Source: Sialis fuliginosa
Taxonomy: Eukaryota > Arthropoda > Insecta > Megaloptera > Sialidae
DNA: 64,000 bases
Direction: 5' to 3'
NCBI GenBank assembly: GCA_961205875.1
Contig: OY540810.1
Location: 18,724,001-18,788,000, forward strand
Shown: positions 1 to 10,835 of the stretch, piece by piece
How the letters are laid out: every line of letters starts with the position of its first letter
Position numbering within the stretch: position 1 is the stretch's first letter
Notes under the pieces: model-generated
What the model saw: only the letters and a program-made list of their open reading frames with translations
Databases searched by the model: none
What the model was told of the DNA's origin: nothing
Program-made: the position numbers and the translations under genes

Positions 1-919
1 TTATAAAGAGCGAAGAAGAGTTTGATTGTTTGTCTTTGATTTTATATAAGTGACATTCCGACATCAACTCTGGCAATGCAAAAATAAAATGTCTGAGAAC
101 ACACTTAATTTTATTTTAGTTATTTAATTTATAGATTCTATCTTGATATTATCTAAACAAAATTAAAACATTAAAATATAATTCTTTTGACTAAATGGCG
201 TGCGACGGCCACCAAAACAGTTTTCTGTTTTATCACTGTTTGTGCAGTGAAAGACAAGTTGACACTATTTACATCAATGACAAGCGGTGTTGACTGTTGG
301 TCTCATTACATAAAACAGAAAAAAAAACAGGACCGGTTTTAAAAATGTAGTATATTTTAAACATATTCTTTACTTTTGATATATAAAAACTGGTACGTTT
401 AGTAGTAAATGCTTTTGTAATGCTTTTTTTAGAACAACATCTTTTGAAAATTTTGATTTAACATAGTCGTTTAGTTTGTTTCTCGTGTGTTTATTAAATA
501 ATAAGTTTTCTATATTAATTAATTAGTAGATACATTTATATTAAAAACGAACTACTAGGTTAAAATCAAGGTTAATATCAAACTAATAGACCATTGCAAA
601 ATTATATTCATAACGCACAGTTATAAAAATGTATGGTAAAAATATCTGTAATTTTACATAATTTTTATGTAAAAAAAATAATTTGTATATTAAACTGTAA
701 ATAAAATATAGGAAAAATATTTACATAAAACGTGCAATTATACACTGGTAGAAACGTTGACTTAGGCCAAGAATCCTTTGTTTTATATATGATGAAAACA
801 ATATTTTTTTAATATAATTTTCGTTATATTATAAACAAGAATTTCTCAGCCCAAGTCAAATTTTTACCTGTATTTATAGGAAAATTGTAAAATAATACGA
901 TATTTGTATAAATACAATA
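1..919. other. AT-rich stretch, no feature seen
   Basis: No open frame of note, no inverted repeat and no recognisable repeat terminus was seen. It is plain AT-rich intergenic-type DNA. Confidence 0.5.
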
Positions 920-1380
920 TTATCTATGGACCACATGAGGGAGGAGCTGACAGGACTTTCCCTGGGGTCCGGAGCTAAAGTGGGGTATCGGTGCGGCGAG
1001 CAAAAAAAGTCAACATTCCTATAATTTCTTTTCCTATTAAAAGACCTTAAAAAATGACTTTCAAACTTATTGCGAAAAATTGGTCGAAAAAAAATTATTA
1101 AGGGTCCGCCAACAATTCTAGTCTGGGGGCTCGTAATAGAATGTTTTACATATGTATATAATATATAGCTCTATTATACGATTTAATTTTTTACACTTAC
1201 ATAAGTAAAATATAAATAGTATAATTACACTGGGTCCAAAAACGTCCAATTCTGTACAACCTCTCTTATAATATACTTCCTAAATGTATAAACTTCTCTA
1301 ATACTAATACGAGACGAAAGGCTGGTAAGTCTCGTCTCGTCTCGGTTTCGAATTTTACAGTCACGTCACGATCTCGTCTG
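920..1380. repeat. Remnants of dispersed repeats, including a GAGACGAGAC-type fragment
   Basis: Around 930-1130 is a GC-richer patch with runs such as ggggtccgg and gggtccgcc, typical of a decayed repeat end. Positions 1310-1380 are rich in gagacgaga/tctcgtctcg. The same vocabulary recurs at 48600-48720 and 56430-56600, so this looks like a third fragment of one dispersed family. Boundaries are not determined. Confidence 0.35.
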
Positions 1381-1626
1381 GTGAATATTGAAGTCATAGC
1401 AATTATAAGTGATCAGTTCGGTCCTGTACCGGTCAAAACATATCGAAGACAGCAAGCAGGTGGCCAGACGGACCTGTATGACACCTATCTGTTAGCGGAT
1501 AGCTCGTTAATGTTGTCGCAAATTCCGCAAAAACGGCTGCATCTTATCAATGTCGTCGTCGACGAAATGCAATTAATGATTAATGTTTATACCAGCTCGC
1601 TCTTATTAGTAATTATATTTCCTTAA
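1381..1626 (+). other. 81-codon open frame in a GC-richer block, not recognised
   Basis: The frame starts at a GTG, so it has no ATG start of its own. Its base composition (gtcgtcgtcgacg, ggtggccagacgg) differs from the AT-rich flanks. I recognise no family. It could be an exon piece, a conserved non-coding block or chance. No convincing splice sites were established. Confidence 0.15.
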
Positions 1627-3385
1627 AGGAAACAATACCACTTGCAGCTTTAGCGCAGCACAAAATTAAGAAATTAATATGGAAATAAATATGTATGTTT
1701 ATCGGTTTTAATGCACTTTCGATTTCCATTCCGTGAATTCTTGTTGTGGATATAAATTACATTTGAATATTTTTAAGCAATAATAATTAATTATTTCGTA
1801 CTAGAATTACCCGCGTATTTTTTATTTATTTATTATTTTTTGGTGTTATATTTCTTCAAGGTGAAATTTTAGCTTACAACAAAATGCGGCAATGAAATGT
1901 GCGCGCACCATGCAACGAAGATAACAGGATGAAATTAGGTTTTTTTGGCTTTGATATTTCTATATACAGCCAGCTTTTAGGTTAGGTTAGGTAAGGTGTA
2001 CATATATCTTATACATATATTCACCGGTATAGATAATACAGATTTATGTTATGATAGTCGATAAATTAGATTTTTTTAAAGTTATTAGTTTTGCATTTGC
2101 TGCTAGTCTCAGCAGTTGTTTTTCAATCATGCCAAAGAAATATAACTCTAACGCATGTACATAAGTACACACACCCACTTTTTTCGAATTAAAGTAATTT
2201 TTATTTTTATACATTTTATAGGAAATTATCAACTTATTTTTTTTAAATTAATTTTTAACTATTTATTTTATTTTTACTATTTTCATTTTTATATATTTTT
2301 ACTATAAAATATTAACTGTAAATTTTCCTAAATTCAGATCATAAATTATCATATAGCCTAAAAACAAAAAAAATGATTCAACTTCTTATTGTCAGCATAA
2401 TTTAAATTGTCAACGTTCAATGATAAACTATACTTTCAAAGAAACTAATTAGATACGTTCCTATAAGTAAATAATATATATTTTCTCTTTTATACCTAAC
2501 AGTAAGTCCGAAATAACATCTTTGATCCTGAATGATTAAATTTTGTGTTTGAACTCAAATTATTCCACCTGCAACTTGATTGTTATTATTTCCATGTCAT
2601 TTTCGATCCGTTATTGCCCAACAAATCAAATATCATATCTAATTTTTAACTCGCCGTTATTTTTTATAAAAAGTATACAAAAAGTATATATATCGAACCC
2701 AGGACCTATACCTCGAAGCACAACGTGGCCATATTTATCTGCATGCAATACAATTTTCTGAATTGTGGTTAATTTGTTTGAAAGGTGATTACGAGTCCAC
2801 AATACGGGCAAGAAATAGACAACTGTTGTATTTATAATATAAAAAACAAATTATCAAATGAGTACCGATAGAAAAAGAGGAAATATACTAAAACCATCAT
2901 TTAGATATCTTTTATCTTTATTTATTGGTTATTTTCTGCAATAATTGGTTATATGTCAGACGATGTTCGGGGTACTTTGTATTGTAAAAAGCATAATTTG
3001 ATAGTTATCCGAAAAACCTCGAAGCAATGTTTAGAGAAAATTTTACACAAAAAATTTCGACAATAATTTTGTTTCAGATCAAACGGAATTATTTTTGATT
3101 GACAGGTCCACGTAATTATGAGTATCTGAGTTTCGACCGCATCTTGTGTTGCCTATTTTATAAACGGCGGGTCGATGATTTGGTTTAAATGTATTCGATT
3201 TTTTTTTCGTATCGCATTATTATAATAGAGATTCTTAAAAGACAGAAATGCGATAAAAAATACTTTAATTATTTAAAAAAAGAAAGGGTATATCTAGTTC
3301 TTAGTTAAAATATTTTATTTATTTATTTATACTATATAAATTTTAAATTAACATACCTATACTTATTACTGTGTACTGTGTACTG
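1627..3385. other. AT-rich stretch with a short TTAGG-like run
   Basis: Mostly featureless AT-rich DNA. At about 1978-1994 there are about three copies of ttagg, the insect telomere-type unit, too few to call an interstitial telomere. Several small ORFs on both strands look like chance. Confidence 0.4.
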
Positions 3386-3853
3386 CAGCGATTCTAAACC
3401 TGTGGGGCGCGCCTCTCTAGGGGGGCAGGATAAAACTAAATGGGGGACGCGAGCATATCGAGAAAAAATGAGAAAAAATATTTTTTAAATGTTAATTTAC
3501 TGAAAGAAAAGCAATAAAAACATTCTGACATAATAAAAAAATTAAATACTCGTTTACATTTACACTGATATAATACACTTATAAATAGAATTGTATCAGT
3601 ACTGCACAATGTATTTAATAATTAACTTATCAATATTAAATTAAAAACAAGATTAATAATAATTAGTGACTCCCTTGGGCCTGTCTTGCAAAGCAAAGTT
3701 TTTTGAAAAAAAAATAGAATTAAATTAAATAGCAGCTTATATTACAATCACAGCACGATTTCAGTGAAAATTATTGTATGTGGGGGGTCGGGGGCGCGAT
3801 GAGAATTGTGATTGAAAATTGGGTCGCAAATACTAAAAAGTTGAGAAACGCTG
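3386..3853. mobile_element. Non-autonomous hAT-type element (468 bp) with exact 8-bp TSD
   Basis: The element begins CAGCGATTCTAAACC and ends TTGAGAAACGCTG, an imperfect terminal inverted repeat of the hAT class. It is flanked by an exact 8-bp duplication, gtgtactg, at 3378-3385 and 3854-3861. The interior has no transposase frame, so it would depend on an element elsewhere. A second copy lies at 62035-63313 and shares interior text such as gactcccttgggcctgtc and gattgaaaattgggtcgc. The family assignment rests on terminus and TSD length. Confidence 0.85.
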
Positions 3854-5180
3854 GTGTACTGGAGATTAAGGATGTAATAAGCTTTAATTATGCTAATAAA
3901 ATATAATAAGAAATATAATTATTATATGTTTTTTTTTATATTTCCAACCATACTTTTATATAAGTATCTACGCAAATATATATTTTTACTTATGTGTACC
4001 TATCAGATTAGTTTAATATTAATTTGAATATATTTCTAAAGATATATTATTTGATAGCTGACGTTTCGTCTGCCGTATGCCAAAAACATTTAAACTTATG
4101 TTATGTGTGTGTTTTTAACATTATAATTATCATGCCAAAGACGTCTGAGAGTTGCGTGTGGGAGGTAAAAGCGTTTTAAAGATAAAGTCGTTTGTCTGTG
4201 CATTGGTTTCGTTTATTTTACAAGACATTTAAGTATAATTAATGTTTAATAACGATGATATGTATTTTAAGAACAGTTTCTACTTAAAGGTATTAATTGG
4301 CATTAATTAAATTATACAATTTGTTAAATAGGTATCATTTTTTTTTAAATGAGTAATGTAGAAAATTTTTATATTTTTAACTATTTCGGTAACTTACACA
4401 CAAACACATATGAAATATATCTTTTAAATACCAAACTTGTAACGAAATTACTCGTAAAATGTATCATCTCAAAAGGTAGATTTCAAAGAAAATATTAATA
4501 ATACAATGTAGTAACACTTGGTATGGTATTAAATGTCACAATTACAAATAACATATTATCGATCGGGATTTATTAAATTTGATTGAATGAATTTTCAAAA
4601 TTCCTCTCATATGTTGCCACCTGTCATTAAAATAACGAAATAGTTTCAGAAAGTAGAATTGGACACATCCGGTCCAAGAGCAATGTAATGTTTTGTGTGT
4701 CTCCGATGAAAATACTTAAACTGAAAACAATTACATAAATAAGTCGAGCGCGCGCGGCACGCGGTAATTTTCGCTGCAGCTGCGTATGAAACGTCGCACA
4801 AACTTGATAAAAAGAAGGCGTTCCGTTTACAGATTGCAAATTTCTCTGCAGTTCTTTTAATTAAACTAAAGCTGAATGTTTTTTCTTTGTGTATGCATTT
4901 GTTATCGCGATCAGTTATACCTTAGTTTGTCGTGTTGAAATATAAATCTAATTATATTTTATGAGTACGATAACATTTTAAAGGAATATAGAATATTCTG
5001 AAGTGTTAACTCATCGATTATATTATTAAAACTTCAAAAATTATCCTGATCGCCAAAAGAATTAAAAATTTATTGTCTGGTATTGAACTACCCAATTTAA
5101 TTTATTGATAAATAGAAATGTGTTTATTATTAACTACTAGAAAATTTAAAATTCAATAGTGGCGTTAAATATAATAAAAA
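3854..5180. other. AT-rich stretch, one GC-richer patch, no gene
   Basis: Mostly AT-rich. A patch at about 4740-4850 holds gagcgcgcgcggcacgcgg and ctgcagctgcg and stands out from its surroundings. A 70-codon minus-strand frame overlaps it (4627-4839) but resembles nothing I know. The patch could be a regulatory block. Confidence 0.3.
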
Positions 5181-6000
5181 AACATCTGCCAAGTAAATGC
5201 ACAGTGCTTCCTCGTGCTAAATCCACTAAATAAGGTAGTTAATTATTCAACAATTTAAATAAAAACCGATAGTGTTTATATAAATTGCCTGGAATTGGTT
5301 AACCATTTCATTATTATACAATTTTACTAAAAAATATTAGTTCAAATTTTTTTTTAAAACGCACCTGAATATTTTTTCATATTTTTTAAATTTTTTGACA
5401 ATTTCAATCTAAAACTAAATTTATGCAAACGTCAAAATGACATTTAAAACACCAAAATGACATTTAAAACGTCAAAATGACATATGTCCAAGCAAATATC
5501 AATTTAGAAAAACAAAACACGAATTTTTAAAATAAATTGAGGTAAAGCTTTGTAAGGGAATATTTTACAACAAATGTTGTAGACCCATATTATAGGAAAT
5601 TTAATGTTCTATAAAAAATATTCTATAAAATTTTTACGTAACATGTGTCGTTCTTGAGATATCTTGAAAAAATAAATATTTTGGGGTGTCACTCCTCCCC
5701 CTTACACACGATTTTGATGATTTTAAATGGGACTATCCTCAAGCCAGACCCAACCATTCGATCAAGTTTCAATAATATCGGTTCAGTGGTTCATGTGTGA
5801 CAAGGATTCAGGTGACAGATGGATGGATACACGGACGGACACACGGATGGATACACAGACAGACAGACACGGAACGAAAAGTGTTTGCCTTGACGTGAAA
5901 CGGATAAGTCAATTTAAAATTTTGAAATCGGAGAACATTTTTTTTGTCTCAATCTGAAACGATCACAGAGCTTCTCGTATCTTCGATATTGCGAGGAAGC
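5181..6000 (+). mobile_element. Family A dispersed element, copy 1 (putative Helentron-like, with internal (GGAY)n tract)
   Basis: Begins aacatctgccaagtaaatg and ends gatattgcgaggaagc. Near the 3' end the sequence can form a stem-loop (GCTTCTCG with CGAGGAAGC, one bulge). The middle has an imperfect ggatggata/ggacggaca microsatellite (about 5818-5870), and 5430-5480 holds short repeats of the form gtcaaaatgacatttaaaac. Other copies are at 9530-9768, 56642-57358, 57360-58181 and 62190-63054. A 3' hairpin, a central GTCY-type tract and junctions in A or T runs resemble Helentron/DINE-1-like elements of insects. That class is an inference. Confidence 0.75.
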
Positions 6001-6013
6001 AAAATAACAACAA

Positions 6014-6133
6014 CTTATTGTCTTAACATCAAAATTTATTGAAGAAATAAGTATACACATGATTCGGTGAATCGAAAGCTTGTGTATTGTGTATACTTTT
6101 TTCTTCAATAAATTTTGATGTTTAGTCAATAAG
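6014..6133. repeat. Foldback with a half hammerhead-like motif in its loop
   Basis: The arms, roughly 6014-6059 and 6088-6133, are inverted copies sharing catcaaaatttattgaag. The loop holds GATTC-ggt-GAATC followed by GAAA (6061-6077). That is the helix II plus GAAA half of a hammerhead motif, with no CTGATGA in front. The complete version of the same core is at 25814-25847, and both places share an aaaattt-attgaagaa stretch, so the two are probably one family. Confidence 0.6.
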
Positions 6134-6340
6134 TTTTTATTATTTAATATCTGGTATCTATTTATACTGTATTAATGCAACAATTTACAAATTTTCGTTA
6201 AAGATGTAACGAAATGAAATAAAATTTAAGATAAACATTTAATCATTGTAATTTGTCAAAAGTTTAATTGTAATATATTTCTTCCAATTGTCAGTTGAGT
6301 TTTTCCTACTGGAAAACAGAGAAACTGTGGTTTCTTATGC

Positions 6341-6671
6341 CCGGTATTATAAAGAATTTGCTTGAGTGAAAAAACAAATTGGCTTCCAGCTAACGCTCTA
6401 TCTGCTAAACACTGAATACAATGACAACACACTCACAGATGTAGCGAATGAAATCGTACATATGATAACCTTGATGCATGCACGATAAATACAATCAGTG
6501 ACTTAAAACAAGTACTGCCAAGTGTACCTCATAAAATGCATATCGTTTACATTATTATACATTTATGCTTTAAAATATCGAGCGATTTCATAATAATTTG
6601 ATACCTAGCAGATAGCGTTAGCTGTAAGTTCATTTGCTTTTGCACTCAAGCAAATTCTTTATAATACCGGG
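6341..6671. mobile_element. MITE/foldback, 331 bp
   Basis: The ends are inverted copies beginning CCCGGTATTATAAAGAAT, continuing through ttgcttgagtg and then, less exactly, through agctaacgctatctgct. The interior has no coding frame. No target duplication could be settled, so the superfamily is open. Confidence 0.75.
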
Positions 6672-6720
6672 TATTGGTTACTTAAACTGAAAATATACAC
6701 CTTAAAATAAAACAATTTCA

Positions 6721-6762
6721 CTCGACACGTGTTTCAACTTCATGAGAAGTCCTCATCAAGAG
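6721..6762 (-). ncRNA. Hammerhead-ribozyme-like motif (variant TTGATGA core)
   Basis: Read on the minus strand: TTGATGA (6759-6753), one extra base, helix II GACTTC/GAAGTT closed by a 4-nt loop, GAAA (6735-6732), a 2-bp helix III (AC/GT) with a four-base loop, then C and a 3-bp helix I (CTC/GAG). The first core base is T where hammerheads have C, which should weaken or abolish cleavage. Confidence 0.4.
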
Positions 6763-6790
6763 ACTAACAGTTTCAGTCTGGAACTGTTAG

Positions 6791-6834
6791 GCTCCTGATG
6801 AGGACTTCTTGTGAAATCGAAACGCGTGTCGAGT
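6791..6834 (+). ncRNA. Hammerhead-ribozyme-like motif (minimal type I)
   Basis: CTGATGA at 6795-6801, one extra base, helix II GACTTC/GAAATC (one C-A mismatch) with loop ttgt, GAAA at 6819-6822, helix III AC/GT with loop gcgt, cleavage-site C at 6830, helix I GCTC/GAGT (last pair G-T). Very short helix III is reported for hammerheads of Penelope-like elements. Activity cannot be judged from sequence alone. Confidence 0.5.
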
Positions 6835-6860
6835 GAAATTGTTTTATTGTGGTTAAGGTG

Positions 6861-8340
6861 GATATTTTTTAATTTAAGTGAGTTTTTATACATAGTATAT
6901 ACCTAGTTTCTAACCAAGTTTCATTTATGTTTAATATACATAGTATCTTGATAATTAATAAAAAATGTGTATCTTCAAAAATATTATACGGCTGCCTAAG
7001 TTATTATGTATATTAACTGGTTAGTATGCATAAATGCTAATTTCGCATATTCGCCGTAACATATAGATTTATTCTGACAATGAATATAACATTATATCAC
7101 TAAATAAATTACATACCTAGATCGTACTCGTAAAAGCCAATTAAAGAAACAGAAAATAAAAAAATAAAAAAATGGAATACGTATAGATATACCTAGGTAC
7201 TAGGTACTGACAAGAATAATTTCATAACATAATTCTAAAATTAATCGTAAAGTGAAAAATGAAACGCAAATAACGTTTAATTAAGTTTTTTTATTATTGT
7301 TGTTATTTAATAAATAAGTACTTACGTGGTTTTTTTTCAGATTGAGCTGACGATATTTGATAGCTAGATAACTAAATATAAAATTATCATTATTGCATTT
7401 TTTTATTGCCGAATTGATAATGAATGGTGAGAATGGATCTTTTATATACATATGTACATTAATTGTAGTCATATCTAACCTCATTTGCTTTCACTAAAAC
7501 GTGAAACATATAAAAGAATGGTAAGATATTGTTGGGTTGATCAGTGCAGATTTTAATTAACATGAGAACTAGGTTGAAATAATACGTCTAATATAGTCAT
7601 ATAATAATAGAAAATAAAAAATAATGCAAAAATTTCGTGAGCAAGTATACACATTTATCCAATTCAATTTGACAGTATGTAAATTTTTTATACTCTAAAT
7701 AATTATAATTACCTCTGAAGATGTATCTAATATACATATATGTATAAATTACAAATTATATGCATTCTAACAGAATTTTATTTATTGAAATATTATTATT
7801 TCTCCAATCAGTACACATGCATATTAATACAAAATATTTAACATATGCACATCTAGTAGATATACAAAAACACCTGTATCATTTTATCGTTAAACATAAA
7901 ATTCTGAAATATGATATGAAACATGTAAAATTTTGTTCTTCATAAATATCAGTTTCAATTGCACGCTTCTTTGGACACCTTTTTAGTTTGTATTCACTTT
8001 GTATTACTCAGTTCATATTTTCACCTGCTGTCGAATTAATATTATTGCGTAGATTAGATTAAACAGGTAAACAATCCATGTATGTATAACTCAATGGTCT
8101 TAGGTCATAACATGATATCTGACATATTGTCCATTTTCTAATAAATATTCTATAAATAATTCAATGTTAATAGGATTGAAGTTCACTATAGTACATAAGT
8201 ACTATAAGATTATGTAGTAATTCTTGTAGCGTCTGTATTGCTTTATGAGTATAAATAAAACTATAAAACAATTAACGTACCTAATAATATAGGTACATAT
8301 GTATATTTGTTGAAATAATGTATTCCGCGGGCTGAAGTAG
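6861..8340. other. AT-rich stretch, no feature seen
   Basis: No repeat terminus, inverted repeat or recognisable frame. Only short chance ORFs. Confidence 0.5.
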
Positions 8341-8553
8341 ATGCTGGTGAAAAATATATAGATAGAATCCTATCGACCATCTTCAGGTCTGGTCTGAACT
8401 TAGTTCTTCGAACTTCGTTTGACAGTCACTAGTCAAACGAAGTTCGAAGAACTAAGTTCAGACCAGACCTGAAGATGGTCGATAGGATTCGACCGAAACA
8501 TCGTCAAGAAGACAACGCAGAACGCGGAGCTACCCGAAATTTTTCACCAGCAT
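8341..8553. mobile_element. Foldback unit with perfect 59-bp inner arms and a hammerhead-like core
   Basis: Outer inverted ends are atgctggtgaaaaat (8341-8355) and its complement at 8539-8553. Inside, 8365-8423 and 8432-8490 form a 59-bp inverted repeat around an 8-base centre. On the plus strand the right arm runs on into a hammerhead-like core (8469-8505). The left arm loses the GAAA, so only one core is complete. Confidence 0.75.
8469..8505 (+). ncRNA. Hammerhead-ribozyme-like core (CTGAAGA form)
   Basis: CTGAAGA at 8469-8475 fits CTGANGA. Then one extra base, helix II GGTCGA/TCGACC with a 6-nt loop, GAAA at 8495-8498, helix III AC/GT around a 3-nt loop, and C8505 as predicted cleavage-site base. 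I could not find a helix I joining the sequence before the core to that after C8505, so this copy may be inert or a fragment. Confidence 0.4.
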
Positions 8554-8779
8554 ATCGTGGGGTTAGAACAGAACTATCCCAAGTCATTTTTTCCGATTTT
8601 GAGTTAAGCTAATACAATCTTATAATATTATATGAATATATAATATTATAATCTGATGATATCAGAGACTTATGATACTTCTGCAGTAAAGATTTTAAAG
8701 TGTCATGAAAGATTGTATTAGCTTAACTCAAAATCGGAAAAAAGGACTTGGGATAGTTCTGTTCTAACCCCATGATATG
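8551..8779. mobile_element. MITE/foldback with about 70-bp inverted arms
   Basis: 8551-8625 and 8711-8779 are near-identical inverted copies starting catatc-tggggttagaac and running through ccgattttgagttaagc. It abuts the previous unit, and its first bases overlap the last bases of that unit, so both may be pieces of one larger repeat rearranged as back-to-back palindromes. Confidence 0.75.
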
Positions 8780-9529
8780 TATATTTATATATACAAACAT
8801 GTCAAATCTGCTACCTACACTTTGAACATTTTGAAATTTTGTTACCAAACGGTAAATAACTCCCCATAATACACCTTGATATAAACAATCGCCTATATAT
8901 ACTAGAAGACATCAAAAAGAAAAAGAAGAAGTTGCCAAATTTTTATTTGATTATTTACTTATTTTAATTTCTATATTTGTTGAAATATGAATTTTCTAAT
9001 ATCAAAATATTTTCTGAACACTGGAAATGTTATTGTTATGTCTTATACCTCTTATATAAAATTTTTGTTTATAATGTTTATTATATTTAAAAATATGCCA
9101 GTAGGTGAAAGAAATCAGAAAATCTGCATTTATTAATTTTTCACGAACAATTTTCCCCGATAATTAATCGACCACAATTAAATACAGCAAGAATTCCACA
9201 CAAGTCGTGTAAGTGCGATAAACGCGCGGCACGAATGAATTGGCATTCGGCTAGAACGAGTACAAACATCGTTACATAGTCTAGCTTCCTGTATTACACT
9301 AACACATTTAGTGATCGCCCAGATCGTTAAACTTTTATTTTGCTGTGTCCTTACCAAATTTCTTACATATTATATAGTTACTAGACATTTGATTAAGTGT
9401 TTGTTTCAAGATGAATAACACAGCTACACAAAAAAGGTGCGGAGTCAAAAAAGCGACCTACATAGCATTGTAGTATTGGTCGAGCATAGTCGAAATCCAA
9501 TATTTTTGAATTTTTTGCTTACCAGTTTT
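8780..9529. other. AT-rich stretch with a moderately GC block at 9170-9310
   Basis: No frame or inverted repeat. Positions 9170-9310 (gataaacgcgcggcacgaatg and neighbours) are less AT-rich and could be a regulatory block. Nothing specific was recognised. Confidence 0.3.
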
Positions 9530-9768
9530 GCTCCCTCGCAATATCGAAGATACGAGAAACTTTGTGATCGTTTCAGATTGAGACAAAAAAATGTTCTCCG
9601 ATTTCAAAATTTTAAATTTATCTTTCCGTTTCACGTCAAGATAAACACTTTTCGTTCCGTGTCTGTCTGTGTGTCCGTATCGGTTTTTTATTAAATTGTT
9701 CAATAATTAACTACCTTTGGTGAATTTAGCACGAGGAAGCACTGTGCATTTATTGGCATATGTTTTTT
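9530..9768 (-). mobile_element. Family A element, copy 2, internally deleted
   Basis: Minus-strand copy with both ends, ctccctcgcaatatcg on the left and the complement of the catctgcc end at the right, but most of the interior missing. The short (GTCY) tract is at about 9660-9680. It joins directly to the 5' end text, so the deletion removed the stretch containing the gtcaaaatgac repeats. Confidence 0.75.
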
Positions 9769-10080
9769 TATTTGAGTTTGAATTTTGGGTTTACCCAACT
9801 TCGAAAAATTTAATCTAAATAAAATGCTATTATTTAAAGAACAAACAATATTTGCGGACTTTCGTAATTAAATTAATTTAATAAAGAGGTACTTATTTTA
9901 TTAGTAACAGAAAGAAGTCCATTAATCCCAAACCTTACTTTTAAAGGGGCTAAAACTGAAGCCAGTACCCTATAAACGTTTTGTTGTTATTAAAATTTGC
10001 GTCTACAGTTCATTAAACTCCACCGATCTGTACTAAATAAAAACAAAAATGATCCTTGGAACATCGAGAATGTCCTAGGC

Positions 10081-10706
10081 CAGAGGGCACCATGTCGCCC
10101 GCCGACCGTTTTACATGTAATTGCGGCTGTGCGATAACGATAAAAAAATATTTCAGTTTTCATTAATGTTAAATGTAAAAAAAATGTTTTTTTTTTTAAT
10201 ATTTAATAACTAATTAGAAAAATATATGCATATTTAGTTGAAAATAATTATTTATTTATATGTAAATATATTTATATATTATTTTTACAACATTTAATGT
10301 GTAATTACAAAAATCACGATTTTAAAGATAAAATACAAATATTCTGTTAATAATGCAGATTTGTTCGTGAGGTAATAAAGAAGATTTTTGCATACAAACA
10401 AATATTGTGCAAATTGTTTCAACAATATATAAACAAATATTTGTTTTACCCGTCACGGCATATATAGAAAGTAAGTAAGCAGTAAATGAAAAAATGTCTC
10501 AGAACCTAGATATCAAAATTTCCTATCAAAACGTCAGCGAGGACATAATAATATATCTAACTTTTTTTGTTTATGCGTGAGAGACGCTCGTGTGCCTGCA
10601 TCAAAATCGCGATTTTTATGCGGACACCTTGAAAAAATAAATTGTGCTCATCGCCCAACCGGTATTCAAAATGTACTCTTAGTTACAAAAAGGTTGGGGA
10701 CCCCTG
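10081..10706. mobile_element. Non-autonomous hAT-type element (626 bp) with exact 8-bp TSD
   Basis: Begins CAGAGGGCACCATG and ends GGTTGGGGACCCCTG. An exact 8-bp repeat, tcctaggc, flanks it at 10073-10080 and 10707-10714. Interior AT-rich, no transposase frame. Ends in CAGRGG/CCCCTG with an 8-bp duplication are usual for hAT-derived non-autonomous elements. Confidence 0.8.
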
Positions 10707-10835
10707 TCCTAGGCTATTTACTTTCTTATACGTACCTATCCTTATTCGAATTATAAGTATTGTGATACCGAAATAAAGATTTTTATGGAAATGTCCATTT
10801 TGTGAGTCCTTGAAACCATTTTGACTATATTATAT

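Larger units (their letters stand above)
6698..6860. mobile_element. Foldback unit carrying two divergently oriented hammerhead-like motifs
   Basis: The arms share caccttaa and then aaaacaatttcactcgacac, repeated inverted as gtgtcgagtgaaattgtttt and ttaaggtg. Each arm holds a hammerhead-like core, one per strand, listed separately. No protein frame. Likely a palindromic remnant of a ribozyme-bearing retroelement end, as seen at larger size at 33871-35579. Confidence 0.7.

Noticed and set aside
2685-2720. tRNA B-box-like word (complement of tcgaacccaggacc)
   Set aside because: No convincing A box or cloverleaf nearby; not called a tRNA or SINE.
8365-8390. Minus-strand CTGAAGA in the left arm of the 8341-8553 unit
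   Set aside because: The palindrome ends before the GAAA, so only half of the core is present.
8652-8690. CTGATGA in the loop of the foldback at 8551-8779
   Set aside because: No GAAA at a suitable distance and no helix II, so not a hammerhead.
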